From assembly GCA_028867595.1 (NCBI GenBank), contig JAGWGB010000003.1, positions 50,094 to 114,093 of the forward strand: DNA of 64,000 nucleotides, written 5' to 3'. The position numbers and the translations under genes were made by a program. Within the stretch, counting starts at the first letter, position 1; each line of letters opens with the position of its first letter. Below the pieces are notes generated by a model. It was not told where the DNA came from. It worked only from the letters and a program-made list of their open reading frames with translations, and did not search any database. Positions 1-7,790 of this stretch are shown piece by piece. This stretch comes from Nitrososphaerota archaeon. GTDB taxonomy: Archaea > Thermoproteota > Nitrososphaeria > Nitrososphaerales > Nitrosopumilaceae.

Positions 1-221
1 ACTGCAACAGAATGATCAAGGTTTGATTTTACATATAAAATGGCCTCAAGTACAGTAGTCCATTTCTGCACTGGAACTTTGAACTCATCGAATTTTGTTT
101 CAAGGTTTTCTGATGGATTGGATCTAGATATCCTAAGTGTTATTGTCTTGGGTTTTGATTCCTCAGGAGCAGCAGGTGTTGAATCTATTTTTTTCTCTTC
201 TGGTACTGTTACTGTTGCCAT
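1..221 (-). CDS. sdhB: Succinate dehydrogenase iron-sulfur subunit, N-terminal part
   Basis: The last gene of the minus-strand sdh operon, cut by the window edge; about 73 codons from the ATG at 221 are visible. A polar, Pro/Glu-rich leader of about 25 residues is followed by beta-strand sequence (TITLRISRSNP) typical of the start of the plant-type ferredoxin domain of SdhB. The cluster-binding cysteines lie outside the window, so the call rests on position and this N-terminus. It starts 2 nt after the sdhD stop, implying translational coupling. In the family, SdhB carries three Fe-S clusters that pass electrons from SdhA to the membrane anchor. Confidence 0.8.
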   Translation of the reverse strand, partial: MATVTVPEEKKIDSTPAAPEESKPKTITLRISRSNPSENLETKFDEFKVPVQKWTTVLEAILYVKSNLDHSVA

Positions 222-223
222 GT

Positions 224-568
224 TTATGACATTCCCATCCCGGCCATCAATATAGTTCTTGAACCATAAGCTATCAAAGCTGCCATTGCTGCAATCGAAC
301 CATAATTGATTGCTCTTTCATATGTCACACCTTGTTTTAATTCCAATAATATGACTCTCAATCCATTAAATCCATGTACTGACAGTAGAACAAGTATTAC
401 TTCTAACATAAGTGCATAAGGCAAAAAATGATAGTTAGCCATAACATTCTGATATGCTAGAGAATCAGTAAATTTCTGCGACATTCTCATAAGAATGTGT
501 ACAGCCACAAGTGCTACTGCTCCAAGTGCAGTCCCATAATGTATCTTCATGATTATGCTTTCCCTCAT
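224..568 (-). CDS. sdhD: Succinate dehydrogenase membrane anchor subunit D
   Basis: A 114-aa protein with three hydrophobic helices (starting YGTALGAVALVAVHIL, with an internal His) that fits the second membrane anchor of succinate:quinone oxidoreductase. The start is taken as the ATG at 568, 2 nt after the sdhC stop; an upstream in-frame start at 598 would lie wholly inside sdhC and add a non-conserved-looking leader. It sits between sdhC and sdhB. Anchor subunits diverge strongly, so the name is given mainly from operon position, size and membrane topology. Confidence 0.75.
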   Translation of the reverse strand: MRESIIMKIHYGTALGAVALVAVHILMRMSQKFTDSLAYQNVMANYHFLPYALMLEVILVLLSVHGFNGLRVILLELKQGVTYERAINYGSIAAMAALIAYGSRTILMAGMGMS

Positions 569-569
569 C

Positions 570-1004
570 TTAATCACCAAACAATACTCCAGCGCCATAC
601 ATCATTGCCAATGCTGCCAGTGCTATTGATACCCAGATGCACAGTCTTTGTTTAGAGTTCAACGATAAAGCACGATATGGGTATTCTGGTTGTCCTGGTT
701 TACCTACTCCTTTCCCACCTTCGCTTATCATAAGTCGTATTCCGTTTCCAGTATGAAAAACACACATTCCTATTACAAGCACAAGTACAAGATGTCCTCC
801 AGGAGTTTCTGTTAATGAAAGCATGCTGTCCCATGCAGCTTTTCCGTGTAGAATTGTGCTTGTTTCATAAATATGCCCAATCAGATAGGCAAGCAATCCA
901 AGGCCACTAATTCTTTGCAACCAATATGCAAATCGTTCCATACCATAGCGAGTTGGGTTTGCCATTCCTTTGATGCCTTCACGGTTAGAGAGTCGTTCGG
1001 CCAT
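570..1004 (-). CDS. sdhC: Succinate dehydrogenase cytochrome b subunit C
   Basis: A 144-aa membrane protein with three predicted helices. It has the SdhC pattern YWLQRISGLGLLAYLIGHIYE near residues 28-48 and a second His-containing helix (GMCVFHTGNGIR), the usual positions of the haem b axial histidines. It forms the quinone-reacting membrane anchor of complex II together with SdhD. The start ATG overlaps the sdhA stop (ATGA at 1004), so it is translationally coupled. A second Met at residue 14 is a possible alternative start. Confidence 0.85.
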   Translation of the reverse strand: MAERLSNREGIKGMANPTRYGMERFAYWLQRISGLGLLAYLIGHIYETSTILHGKAAWDSMLSLTETPGGHLVLVLVIGMCVFHTGNGIRLMISEGGKGVGKPGQPEYPYRALSLNSKQRLCIWVSIALAALAMMYGAGVLFGD

Positions 1005-2716
1005 CAGTATTTTCTCTCCACCGGCTTGTATTTAGTAATAGTGACAGGATGTGTTTTCATGACTGGTTCTTTTGTATCATAGTAAACTAGCGTGTGAGTC
1101 AAAAAGTTCTTGTCGTCCCTATCCGGATAATCGGTTCTTGCATGAGCTCCTCGAGATTCTTTTCTCCAAATTGCACCCATCAAAATTACTTCAGCTACGC
1201 GAAACATAGAATCAAGCTCCATTACGTTTGTAAAATTAGTGTTATACTCTTTAGCTTTGTCGTCTACATGTTTCCATGTTTTTTGTCGTAATTCTCTTAC
1301 TAACTTGAGACCTTCTACAAGATCAGTTTCAGTTCGAAAGACGTATGCTTTGTTGTTCATTATTTCAGTTAGCTCTTGTCTGACTTCGTATGGATTTGCA
1401 CCACCTGTGCCTCTGAATATGCCATCATAGATTCTTTTTTCTTCAGTTGTAACAAGATGTAATGGAAATGGCGGAGGTGCTTTACCTTCCACGATGTATT
1501 TGGCTGCAAGCTCTCCAGTGATTTTTCCCCAGACAAGGCATTCTGCGGTAGAATTTGCACCCAACCTATTTGCACCGTGCACGCTGTTACATGCGGCTTC
1601 ACCAGCTGCCCACACTCCTTGAATCTCGGTTGCACCATCTATGTTGGTATGAATGCCACCCATCATGTAATGGCATACGGGCCTTACATCTACTGGTTCA
1701 TCTGCCGGATCTATTCCCGAAAATTTTAACGATATCTCTCTTATGGCAGGAAGTTTTTGTATTATCAGCTCTTTTCCTAGGTGTCTCAAGTCTAGTTTCA
1801 GGCAGTCTACTCCGGTATCGTGCTTGTAGCCTCGCCCTTCATTGATTTCAGTAATCATTGCTCGAGATACAACATCTCTTGATGCCAGTTCTAGTTTACT
1901 TGGAGCATATTTTTTCATGAAACGCTCGCCTTTGTTGTTAAGTAGATAGCCTCCCTCTCCTCTAGCGCCTTCGGTAATTAAAATTCCTGAAGGTAGTATG
2001 CCAGTTGGGTGAAATTGGACAAATTCCATATCCTTTAGTGCCATACCAGCGCGATATGCCATATCAAGGCCATCAGGGGTTGATGCTAGCGCATATGTTG
2101 AAAAGCTGTATACTCTTCCAGCTCCACCAGTAGCAATAATCAGCGCCTTTGCCTTAAAGGTGTAAAATGTGCCGCTTGACATCTCAATTGCAGTAAGACC
2201 ACAAAATCTTTGACCATCATGAACTACTGATGTAACAAACCATTCATTGTAGAATTCAATGTTATCAAATTTTTGACATGTATCATACAAAGTCTGCATT
2301 TCATAAAATCCCACCTTATCCTGAGCAAAGGTTGCCCTTGGGAAGCTATACCCTCCAAAGTTTCTCTGACCAATCCTTCCATCTTCTCTTCTAGACCAGG
2401 GCATACCCCAGTGTTCTAGTTGATATACTTCAGATGGCATTTCAGAAACAAGTTTTTCAATTACATCTTGATCACCTAGAAAATCGCTTCCCTTGACAGT
2501 ATCGTAGACATGAGATTCTATTGTATCTCCATCTTCAGGATAGAGTACTGCTGCAGTACCACCTTCTGCAGAAACAGAGTGTGAACGCATAACCTGTAGT
2601 TTTGAAATAACAGCGATTTTGATATGTGGTGCAATCTTTGCAGCTTGGATAGCAGCTCGTAGGCCAGCAAGACCAGAACCCACGATCAGAAGATCTTTTT
2701 CAATACTGTTAACCAT
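1004..2716 (-). CDS. sdhA: Succinate dehydrogenase flavoprotein subunit
   Basis: A 570-aa flavoprotein that oxidises succinate to fumarate in the TCA cycle and passes electrons to quinone through SdhBCD. Visible motifs: the N-terminal FAD Rossmann fingerprint (GSGLAGLRAAIQAA); the RSHSVSAEGG segment that carries the covalent-FAD histidine in this family; the substrate-loop motif HPTGILPSG; and GANRLGANS near the C-terminal FAD site. Length is normal for SdhA. The ATG at 2716 opens the operon sdhA-C-D-B. The 91-nt gap upstream separates it from a divergent PadR regulator, so the regulator may affect both directions (inference). Confidence 0.96.
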   Translation of the reverse strand: MVNSIEKDLLIVGSGLAGLRAAIQAAKIAPHIKIAVISKLQVMRSHSVSAEGGTAAVLYPEDGDTIESHVYDTVKGSDFLGDQDVIEKLVSEMPSEVYQLEHWGMPWSRREDGRIGQRNFGGYSFPRATFAQDKVGFYEMQTLYDTCQKFDNIEFYNEWFVTSVVHDGQRFCGLTAIEMSSGTFYTFKAKALIIATGGAGRVYSFSTYALASTPDGLDMAYRAGMALKDMEFVQFHPTGILPSGILITEGARGEGGYLLNNKGERFMKKYAPSKLELASRDVVSRAMITEINEGRGYKHDTGVDCLKLDLRHLGKELIIQKLPAIREISLKFSGIDPADEPVDVRPVCHYMMGGIHTNIDGATEIQGVWAAGEAACNSVHGANRLGANSTAECLVWGKITGELAAKYIVEGKAPPPFPLHLVTTEEKRIYDGIFRGTGGANPYEVRQELTEIMNNKAYVFRTETDLVEGLKLVRELRQKTWKHVDDKAKEYNTNFTNVMELDSMFRVAEVILMGAIWRKESRGAHARTDYPDRDDKNFLTHTLVYYDTKEPVMKTHPVTITKYKPVERKY

Positions 2717-2780
2717 GGTTCGACATCTTCCTTTTCAGACTTCATAATTATGTCTTGTGAAGAACTATGCCCCGAATCAT

Positions 2781-2812
2781 TAATATATATCGCTAGCGAT
2801 ATCGCTAGTGAT
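2781..2812 (+). promoter_or_regulatory. TATA box with tandem palindromic operator-like site
   Basis: An AT-rich TATA-like run (2781-2790) lies about 25 nt before the padR start codon and is followed directly by a perfect 12-bp palindrome ATCGCTAGCGAT (2789-2800) and a near-copy ATCGCTAGTGAT (2801-2812). The two half-overlap the TATA box, the probable transcription start and the first codons. This is the geometry of an autorepressor site, and PadR proteins commonly bind palindromes in their own promoters. The link to this PadR is inference. Confidence 0.65.
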
Positions 2813-3320
2813 GATTTCGGATTGGCTCCAGAGAGTTGGAAGTTCCATCCCAAGAGGATTTTCAAGATATTTCATTTTAGAAACTTTGAAGAAGAAACCT
2901 AGTACTGGAAAGGAGATAATTGATATGGCAATTGCTCAAAGCGGAGGAAAGTGGAAACCTTCTCCTGGACTGATATATCCTCTGCTTGGACGACTACTAG
3001 ATGACAGCCTTATTGAAGAAACAAGAGAAGGAAAGTATCAGATCACTAAGAAGGGAAGAGTTGTTTCAGACGATCTTGAGACTATGGATAAAATAGTCAA
3101 AAATCAACTAGACGTAATTTTTAGAATGGGTAGTGTAGGAAAGTTTGTAGCCATGGATCTAATAGAACGTGTAAGCACTATTGGAAACTCGTTGAGTTCA
3201 AACATTTCATACATGAGCAAGGATGAGACTCAGAGATACAAGAAATTTCTAGAGGCAGAGCTACGAAAGATTGAAGCTGCTGAAAAGAGACCTCAAGGCA
3301 AGGAAATCAAGATCAATTAA
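2811..3320 (+). CDS. PadR-family transcriptional regulator
   Basis: A 169-aa regulator with an N-terminal winged helix. The segment WKPSPGLIYPLLGRLLDDSLI (about residues 42-62) is the PadR signature, including the wing and the short linker to the C-terminal dimerisation helices. The ATG at 2811 is preferred; a GTG immediately before it (2808) is equally possible. The start lies about 25 nt after a TATA-like run, so the message is probably leaderless. PadR proteins usually repress a neighbouring gene and themselves in response to a small ligand. The ligand here cannot be deduced. Candidate targets are itself and the divergent sdh operon. Confidence 0.88.
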   Translation: MISDWLQRVGSSIPRGFSRYFILETLKKKPSTGKEIIDMAIAQSGGKWKPSPGLIYPLLGRLLDDSLIEETREGKYQITKKGRVVSDDLETMDKIVKNQLDVIFRMGSVGKFVAMDLIERVSTIGNSLSSNISYMSKDETQRYKKFLEAELRKIEAAEKRPQGKEIKIN

Positions 3321-3353
3321 GCAATAAATAATTGTGTAACCGTATAGCGACAG

Positions 3354-4217
3354 TTGGCAAGCATTAGAAAGTTAGTATACGACAAATCAAAACCGCTTGT
3401 ATTTCCAGGTGTCTATGACGCGATAACAGCCAGAATAGCTCAAAAAGCAGGATTTGAGGCAATGTTTCAAACAGGATACGGGACGTCGGCCGCATTACTT
3501 GGTATGCCTGACTATGGGTTTATCGGATCTACAGAAACCATTGACAATGCAAGGAGAATCTGCAAATCAGTTTCAGTTCCAGTAATAGTTGATGCAGATA
3601 CAGGTTATGGTAACCCCCTAAGCGTATGGAAACTTGTTAACGAATTAGAGGCCGTTGGAGCTTCCGGCATTTTTCTCGAGGACCAGAAATGGCCAAAGAG
3701 ATGTGGTCACATGTCAGGAAAAGAAGTCATTCCTAAAGAAGAGTATAGTGAAAAACTCAGGGCTGCACTTGATGCAAGAAAAAGTAAGGACTTCATAGTT
3801 GTAGCAAGAACAGACTCGAGGGCAACTGAGGGACTCGATGCTGCAATCAAGCGAGGTCTTAGGTACAAAGACATAGGAGCAGATGCCATATTCATAGAAG
3901 CCCCGAAATCAATCGACGAGATGAAGAAAATAGGAAAAGCGATAGATGCTCCACTGGTAGCAAATATGATAGAAGGTGGCGCTACGCCACTTCTTCCTTC
4001 AAGTAGACTGCACAAAATGGGTTTCAACTTGATTCTTTATCCACTTTCAGTGTTATACGCTAATACATTTGCAACACTTCAAATTCTAAAGCAACTAAAG
4101 AAAAGTGGAACTACTTCAAAGATCAAAGACAGACTTGTTAATTTTGATCAGTTCAACGAAATCGTAGAATTGTCAAAGTTCAAGAAAATGGAGCACAGAT
4201 ATACTACAAAATTATAA
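3354..4217 (+). CDS. Isocitrate lyase / PEP mutase superfamily enzyme
   Basis: A 287-aa TIM-barrel protein. It has the superfamily motifs DADTGYGN (residues 80-87, metal-binding Asp), LED (109-110) and KRCGHMSGK (115-123), the latter matching the active-site loop of methylisocitrate lyase-type members. The length agrees with 2-methylisocitrate lyase, oxaloacetate decarboxylase or carboxyphosphonoenolpyruvate mutase-like enzymes rather than full isocitrate lyase. The KRCGH loop favours C-C bond lyase activity, but the substrate is not proven by sequence. No prpC/prpD neighbours are seen. The start is a TTG; no earlier in-frame ATG exists. Confidence 0.85.
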   Translation: MASIRKLVYDKSKPLVFPGVYDAITARIAQKAGFEAMFQTGYGTSAALLGMPDYGFIGSTETIDNARRICKSVSVPVIVDADTGYGNPLSVWKLVNELEAVGASGIFLEDQKWPKRCGHMSGKEVIPKEEYSEKLRAALDARKSKDFIVVARTDSRATEGLDAAIKRGLRYKDIGADAIFIEAPKSIDEMKKIGKAIDAPLVANMIEGGATPLLPSSRLHKMGFNLILYPLSVLYANTFATLQILKQLKKSGTTSKIKDRLVNFDQFNEIVELSKFKKMEHRYTTKL

Positions 4218-4251
4218 AAAATAACAAAAAAGGAAAGATTTCAAGGCTTCC

Positions 4252-4536
4252 TTAAGAATTGTTTCTCTTTACTTCTATTTCTATAGTAGAAACATTCCTA
4301 GAGCGTCCATCTTGTGATTGAAGCTGTTCTGATCCAATCTTGATGTTTCCAATTGAGAATCCAGCATTTTCAGTCTTGCGTGAAATTATTTGTGCTACGT
4401 CAACTGCACGACCAATGCTTAGTCCTCTTGCCTTGATAGATACCTTTGGTTGATTTGCCAGCTGTATGAGCGTAGAAGTAACATACGCCATCAGAGGCTT
4501 CTTGCCTATGTAGATAGTTTCTCTAGATTCGGACAT
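4252..4536 (-). CDS. albA: Alba-family chromatin protein
   Basis: A 94-aa DNA/RNA-binding protein of the Sso10b (Alba) family. It shows the N-terminal pattern TIYIGKKPLMAYVTSTL, where the lysine of the GKKP motif contacts nucleic acid, and the RAVDVAQI helix followed by the beta-hairpin region and the terminal IEIEV strand. It probably coats chromosomal DNA and may bind RNA. A GGAGG lies just before the ATG, although a TATA element 27 nt upstream would instead give a leaderless transcript. It is divergent from the secreted protein at 4590. Confidence 0.95.
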   Translation of the reverse strand: MSESRETIYIGKKPLMAYVTSTLIQLANQPKVSIKARGLSIGRAVDVAQIISRKTENAGFSIGNIKIGSEQLQSQDGRSRNVSTIEIEVKRNNS

Positions 4537-4558
4537 GTGCCTCCTATCTCTGGGGATA

Positions 4559-4566
4559 ATTTAAAT
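4559..4566. promoter_or_regulatory. Symmetric bidirectional TATA box
   Basis: The palindrome ATTTAAAT lies midway between two divergent start codons: its centre is about 27 nt from the ATG at 4590 (+) and about 27 nt from the ATG at 4536 (-). This is the normal TATA-to-start distance of archaeal leaderless genes, so one TATA element could serve both alba and the secreted protein. Confidence 0.6.
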
Positions 4567-4589
4567 CTAAGAATAGAAGAAACGATGCA

Positions 4590-4997
4590 ATGAAATTTCT
4601 TCTGATATTATTTTTTTCTCTTGGTATGATTGGAATCAATTCTGTCTACGGATACGGAGAGATTTCTACTTCAAATTTTCAAATAGTTAATTCTCTTGGA
4701 GAAAACATTTACTCTCCAGTAGTAGACCAACAACTTAACTTACAAACATCATTACAAAATGTAAGTCAAAAAAACGTAGATTGGGCATATGTTGTTCAAA
4801 TAATTGATTCCAACGGGGCAGTGTCAGACTTGAATTATGCAACAGGTTCACTTGTTACTAATCAAACTCTTACAACAGCCCTTTCGTGGACGCCTCACAC
4901 AAGCGGTACATACAAGATTCAGGTATTTGTATGGGATAATTTACGTGACATTAATCCATTAGCACCAATGTCCACATTTACAATCACTGTGACTTGA
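4590..4997 (+). CDS. Secreted Ig-like protein resembling the S-layer C-terminal domain
   Basis: A 135-aa protein with a classic signal peptide (residues 1-21, ending SVYGYG) followed by one beta-sandwich domain. Its domain aligns end to end with the last roughly 105 residues of the S-layer protein at the far end of this window: matching blocks are QIVNSLG/RIVDSFG, AYVVQI.DSNG/AYLVQIQDANG, TGSL/TGTL, SWTP..SGTY/SWTP..AGTY and the final FVW...NPLAP/FVW...NALSPP. It is therefore a free-standing copy of that domain. It may cap, anchor or decorate the surface layer (inference). The gene is leaderless behind a TATA box shared with alba. Confidence 0.8.
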   Translation: MKFLLILFFSLGMIGINSVYGYGEISTSNFQIVNSLGENIYSPVVDQQLNLQTSLQNVSQKNVDWAYVVQIIDSNGAVSDLNYATGSLVTNQTLTTALSWTPHTSGTYKIQVFVWDNLRDINPLAPMSTFTITVT

Positions 4998-5009
4998 TTT
5001 TTAAAAAAG

Positions 5010-5083
5010 TGGACCGGGTGGGATTTGAACCCACGATCTCACCCATGCCAAGGGCGTATCCTACTAGGCTAGACGACCGGCCC
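5010..5083 (-). tRNA. tRNA-Ala (GGC)
   Basis: A complete cloverleaf on the minus strand. The acceptor is GGGCCGG/CCGGTCC with the G3-U70 pair diagnostic of alanine tRNA. The anticodon stem CGCCC/GGGTG closes a 7-nt loop TTGGCAT, giving anticodon GGC. The T-arm is GTGGG-TTCAAAT-CCCAC and the discriminator is A. There is no intron and no encoded CCA. Confidence 0.95.
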
Positions 5084-5183
5084 GTTTTAATCAGAGTTTG
5101 GATCTGATTTGCATTAACTTTTTTTGTGAGGTTATTAACGTTTAGCGTAAACCAGAAAATTAGCTTGACCAAAATAGCATAAG

Positions 5184-5211
5184 ATATTTAACTATCAAGA
5201 ATTGAATTCTT
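5184..5211 (+). promoter_or_regulatory. Promoter with perfect 15-bp inverted repeat
   Basis: A TATA-like ATATTTAAC (5184-5192) lies about 27 nt before the GTG start at 5215, consistent with leaderless transcription. Between them is the perfect palindrome AAGAATTGAATTCTT (5197-5211), covering the region just before the expected transcription start. This is a good candidate repressor operator; the cognate regulator is unknown. Confidence 0.55.
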
Positions 5212-5214
5212 CGC

Positions 5215-6054
5215 GTGGTCATAGAAAACAAAGCAATAATTTCATACATTCAAATTCAAAAAGAAGACCTAGCAGTTTTTAGATTTATTCCAAAAGAAGG
5301 CGAGTTGCCTCAATACAAGTCAGGTCAGTTCGTTACGTTAGGAGCTCACGTACAATCAGAGAACAAAGTAATTAGAAGAGCTTATTCAATTGCATCAAAT
5401 CCAGAAAACCGAAAATACATCGAGTTATACATCAGATGGGTCAGAAAACCACTTCCTGGTCGTCTTACAACCGTCTTATTTAGCGCAAAGGAAGGAGATG
5501 AGATTACTTGGGTAAAGCCAACGGGTGCATTTACAATTGAAGAAAAGAAACCAAATGGCGAACCAGATGATAGAAGAATTGTTTGTCTAGGAGGAGGTAC
5601 TGGTTTGGCTCCTTTTGTAAGCTATGCACGTCATCTACATGATACCGGAAGTAAGAGGGAGATAGTGGTTTTACATGGAGCCAGCTATGTAGATGAACTT
5701 GGTTATAGAGAGGAGTTGACTCGACTTGAAGAAGAAAGCCTTGACAGAGGTAAAGACAAGTGGAATTTCAGATATAGAGCAACAGTGAGCAGACCAGATG
5801 AATGGTTCAATAGAACTTGGAATGGACAAAAAGGAAGAGTGGAAACTTTCTTACAATCAAAGAATGGAGAGACATCTACACTTGAAAAATTAGTTGGAGA
5901 AAAAATTACCAAAGATAATACAGTATTTTTCATTTGCGGATGGCAGGGAACCATAGACGGTTGCCTTGATGTGTTAACTCCAAAAGGATTTGTAACTGAA
6001 AGAAATAAGAGAGCTGACAAAAGCTTCGAGATCAAATACGAATCTTACGGATAG
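5215..6054 (+). CDS. Ferredoxin/flavodoxin-NADP+ reductase-type flavoprotein
   Basis: A 279-aa FNR-fold enzyme. The N-terminal FAD barrel carries the RAYS motif (residues 55-58) and the later GRLTT phosphate-binding segment. The C-terminal nucleotide domain has GGGTGLAPF (about 126-134) and a final FICGWQG. The family moves electrons between NAD(P)H and ferredoxin, flavodoxin or other one-electron carriers, and the window encodes two ferredoxins (16815-17843) that are possible partners. The length is normal for a bacterial-type FPR. The GTG start is supported by promoter spacing. The exact partner and nucleotide preference are not readable. Confidence 0.87.
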   Translation: MVIENKAIISYIQIQKEDLAVFRFIPKEGELPQYKSGQFVTLGAHVQSENKVIRRAYSIASNPENRKYIELYIRWVRKPLPGRLTTVLFSAKEGDEITWVKPTGAFTIEEKKPNGEPDDRRIVCLGGGTGLAPFVSYARHLHDTGSKREIVVLHGASYVDELGYREELTRLEEESLDRGKDKWNFRYRATVSRPDEWFNRTWNGQKGRVETFLQSKNGETSTLEKLVGEKITKDNTVFFICGWQGTIDGCLDVLTPKGFVTERNKRADKSFEIKYESYG

Positions 6055-6100
6055 TCAAACCAGTTGAAAAGATAATATTCTATTATTATGGCCAAACTAC

Positions 6101-6175
6101 GGGGACGTAGGTTAGCTTGGATAGACTGCCAGCCTCGGGCGCTGGATGTCGTGGGTTCAAGTCCCATCGTCCCCA
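6101..6175 (+). tRNA. tRNA-Pro (CGG)
   Basis: A cloverleaf with acceptor GGGGACG/CGTCCCC, anticodon stem CCAGC/GCTGG around the loop CTCGGGC (anticodon CGG), T-arm GTGGG-TTCAAGT-CCCAT and discriminator A. No intron. Confidence 0.94.
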
Positions 6176-6239
6176 TACCTACAACATCTATTCAAATCCA
6201 ATCAAGGATTGAAATATGCCAGATAAATACAAATGATAA

Positions 6240-6836
6240 TTGACAATAGCAATCTATCTTGCCCATTTGAATCCCGTTACTAAAGCACATGTTGAGATCA
6301 TCAATGAATTAAAAAACTATGATGAGGTAAGAGTTCTACCAGTCATATTCAAAATTGACGGCAAAGAAATCAACAGTAAGAGCTTCCCATTCAGTTATGA
6401 ACTGAGAAAAAAAATGCTCCAATCTGTATTTGATGATTCCATATCAATAATGTCAAATTACACATTTTATGCACCATTTGCAAAATACATGCCACCATTG
6501 ATTTCCCCATATTCATGGAATATCAAAAAGCAGATTCTGGACGGAATTAAAACAGATTACTTTACATATACTGGAGACAAGGCAGAGGCTTTTGTACTAA
6601 GACTATATGGATTGAACCCAAAGGTTGGCAAAAGAAAAGAAACATCAGCTTCATTTGTAAAACAAAAATTGTTTGAGGCTGCAGAAGGAAAGGACACCGA
6701 TTGGGAACGCCACGTTGAGCCTGAGGTTGTGAAGATAATCCACGATAACTGGGATGTCGTAAAGAAATTTGCCAATTCTCCTGATCTTACGTATAGAGTG
6801 CTTGGCATGAAATTTCCAAGCACTGGATTTTGGTAG
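6240..6836 (+). CDS. Nucleotidyltransferase-fold (NMNAT/cytidylyltransferase-like) protein
   Basis: A 198-aa protein whose start, IAIYLAHLNPVTKAHVEII, fits the first strand, loop and helix of the HUP nucleotidyltransferases, where the canonical motif is (H/T)xGH. Here the motif reads TKAH, with Gly replaced by Ala. A basic, serine-rich segment (KRKETSASFVKQKL, about 134-147) sits where ISSTxxR-type phosphate-binding motifs occur. Candidate activities are nicotinamide-mononucleotide or pantetheine-phosphate adenylyl transfer, but the substrate cannot be fixed. The only usable start is a TTG, as a stop lies directly upstream in frame. Confidence 0.65.
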   Translation: MTIAIYLAHLNPVTKAHVEIINELKNYDEVRVLPVIFKIDGKEINSKSFPFSYELRKKMLQSVFDDSISIMSNYTFYAPFAKYMPPLISPYSWNIKKQILDGIKTDYFTYTGDKAEAFVLRLYGLNPKVGKRKETSASFVKQKLFEAAEGKDTDWERHVEPEVVKIIHDNWDVVKKFANSPDLTYRVLGMKFPSTGFW

Positions 6837-6871
6837 AAATAGATTAATTATAGTCATAGTTGGTTTTGTAT

Positions 6872-7789
6872 ATGAAAACTTTTGTTCCCGAGTTTGTTTG
6901 GTTTGATGGGAAATTTGTAAGAGATAAGGAAGCAAATGTTTCTGTGATGACCCATGCAATACATTATGGAACATCAGTTTTTGAGGGGTTACGCGGATAC
7001 TGGAATTCTAAAAATCTTTACATTTTCAGACTACATGATCATATTAAGAGATTCAGAAATTCTGGAAAAGTATACTCCATGTCATTAAAGTTCACAGACA
7101 AACAAATGGCGGATGCAATAATTGGGCTTTGTAGAAAAAATAATGTAAAAGAATCTTGCTACATAAGACCATTTTATTTTGTTGGGCGCTATGGAATAAA
7201 TCTACATGTGACAGAAAATAGTCCTACTCATGCAGTAGTCGTTATGTTTCCCTTTGGAGATTTATTCAATAAAAATGGAATCAGAGCTGGCATTTCATCG
7301 TGGAGAAGAATTCACGATATTTCTACCCCTCCACTTGCAAAAATGGGTGGCAATTACTTGAATTCCATATTGGCCACCCAAGAATGCAAAAGAAATGGAT
7401 ATGATGAAGCTATTTTGTTAGATCATCTTGGAAACATAAGTGAAGCGCCTGGTGAGAACATATTCATGCTAAGAGATAACAAATTGATAACGCCATCATC
7501 TAGCTCTTCAGCATTAGAAGGGATCACAAAAGATTCGGTAATCAAAATAGCAAAAGATCTAGGTTATGAAACAATAGAGCGAGAAGTTCCCAGAACCGAG
7601 ATTTATTTTGCCGATGAAGTGTTTTTGACTGGTACTGCAGCTGAGATAACACCAATTATTTCAATAGATGGAAAAAAGGTTGGAGATGGAAAGGTCGGCA
7701 AAATAACACAACAAATTAGGCATGTTTATTCAGAAATTACAATAGGAAGAAACAAAAAGTATTCTCGTTGGATAACTCCAGTGTATTGA
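6872..7789 (+). CDS. ilvE: Branched-chain amino acid aminotransferase (paralogue 1)
   Basis: A 305-aa class IV PLP aminotransferase. It shows the N-terminal pattern HAIHYGTSVFEGLRGY, the PLP-lysine region LAKMGGNYLNS, GYDEAILLDHLGNISEAPGENIF and the C-terminal EVFLTGTAAEITPI. Such enzymes interconvert Leu/Ile/Val with their 2-oxoacids using glutamate. The ATG at 6872 is chosen because the canonical N-terminus (MKTFVPEFVWFDGKFV) begins there; a TTG at 6860 is in frame. A second, clearly different paralogue is at 51064. The following sugar-type genes start immediately, so an operon with them is likely. Confidence 0.93.
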   Translation: MKTFVPEFVWFDGKFVRDKEANVSVMTHAIHYGTSVFEGLRGYWNSKNLYIFRLHDHIKRFRNSGKVYSMSLKFTDKQMADAIIGLCRKNNVKESCYIRPFYFVGRYGINLHVTENSPTHAVVVMFPFGDLFNKNGIRAGISSWRRIHDISTPPLAKMGGNYLNSILATQECKRNGYDEAILLDHLGNISEAPGENIFMLRDNKLITPSSSSSALEGITKDSVIKIAKDLGYETIEREVPRTEIYFADEVFLTGTAAEITPIISIDGKKVGDGKVGKITQQIRHVYSEITIGRNKKYSRWITPVY

Positions 7790-7790
7790 T

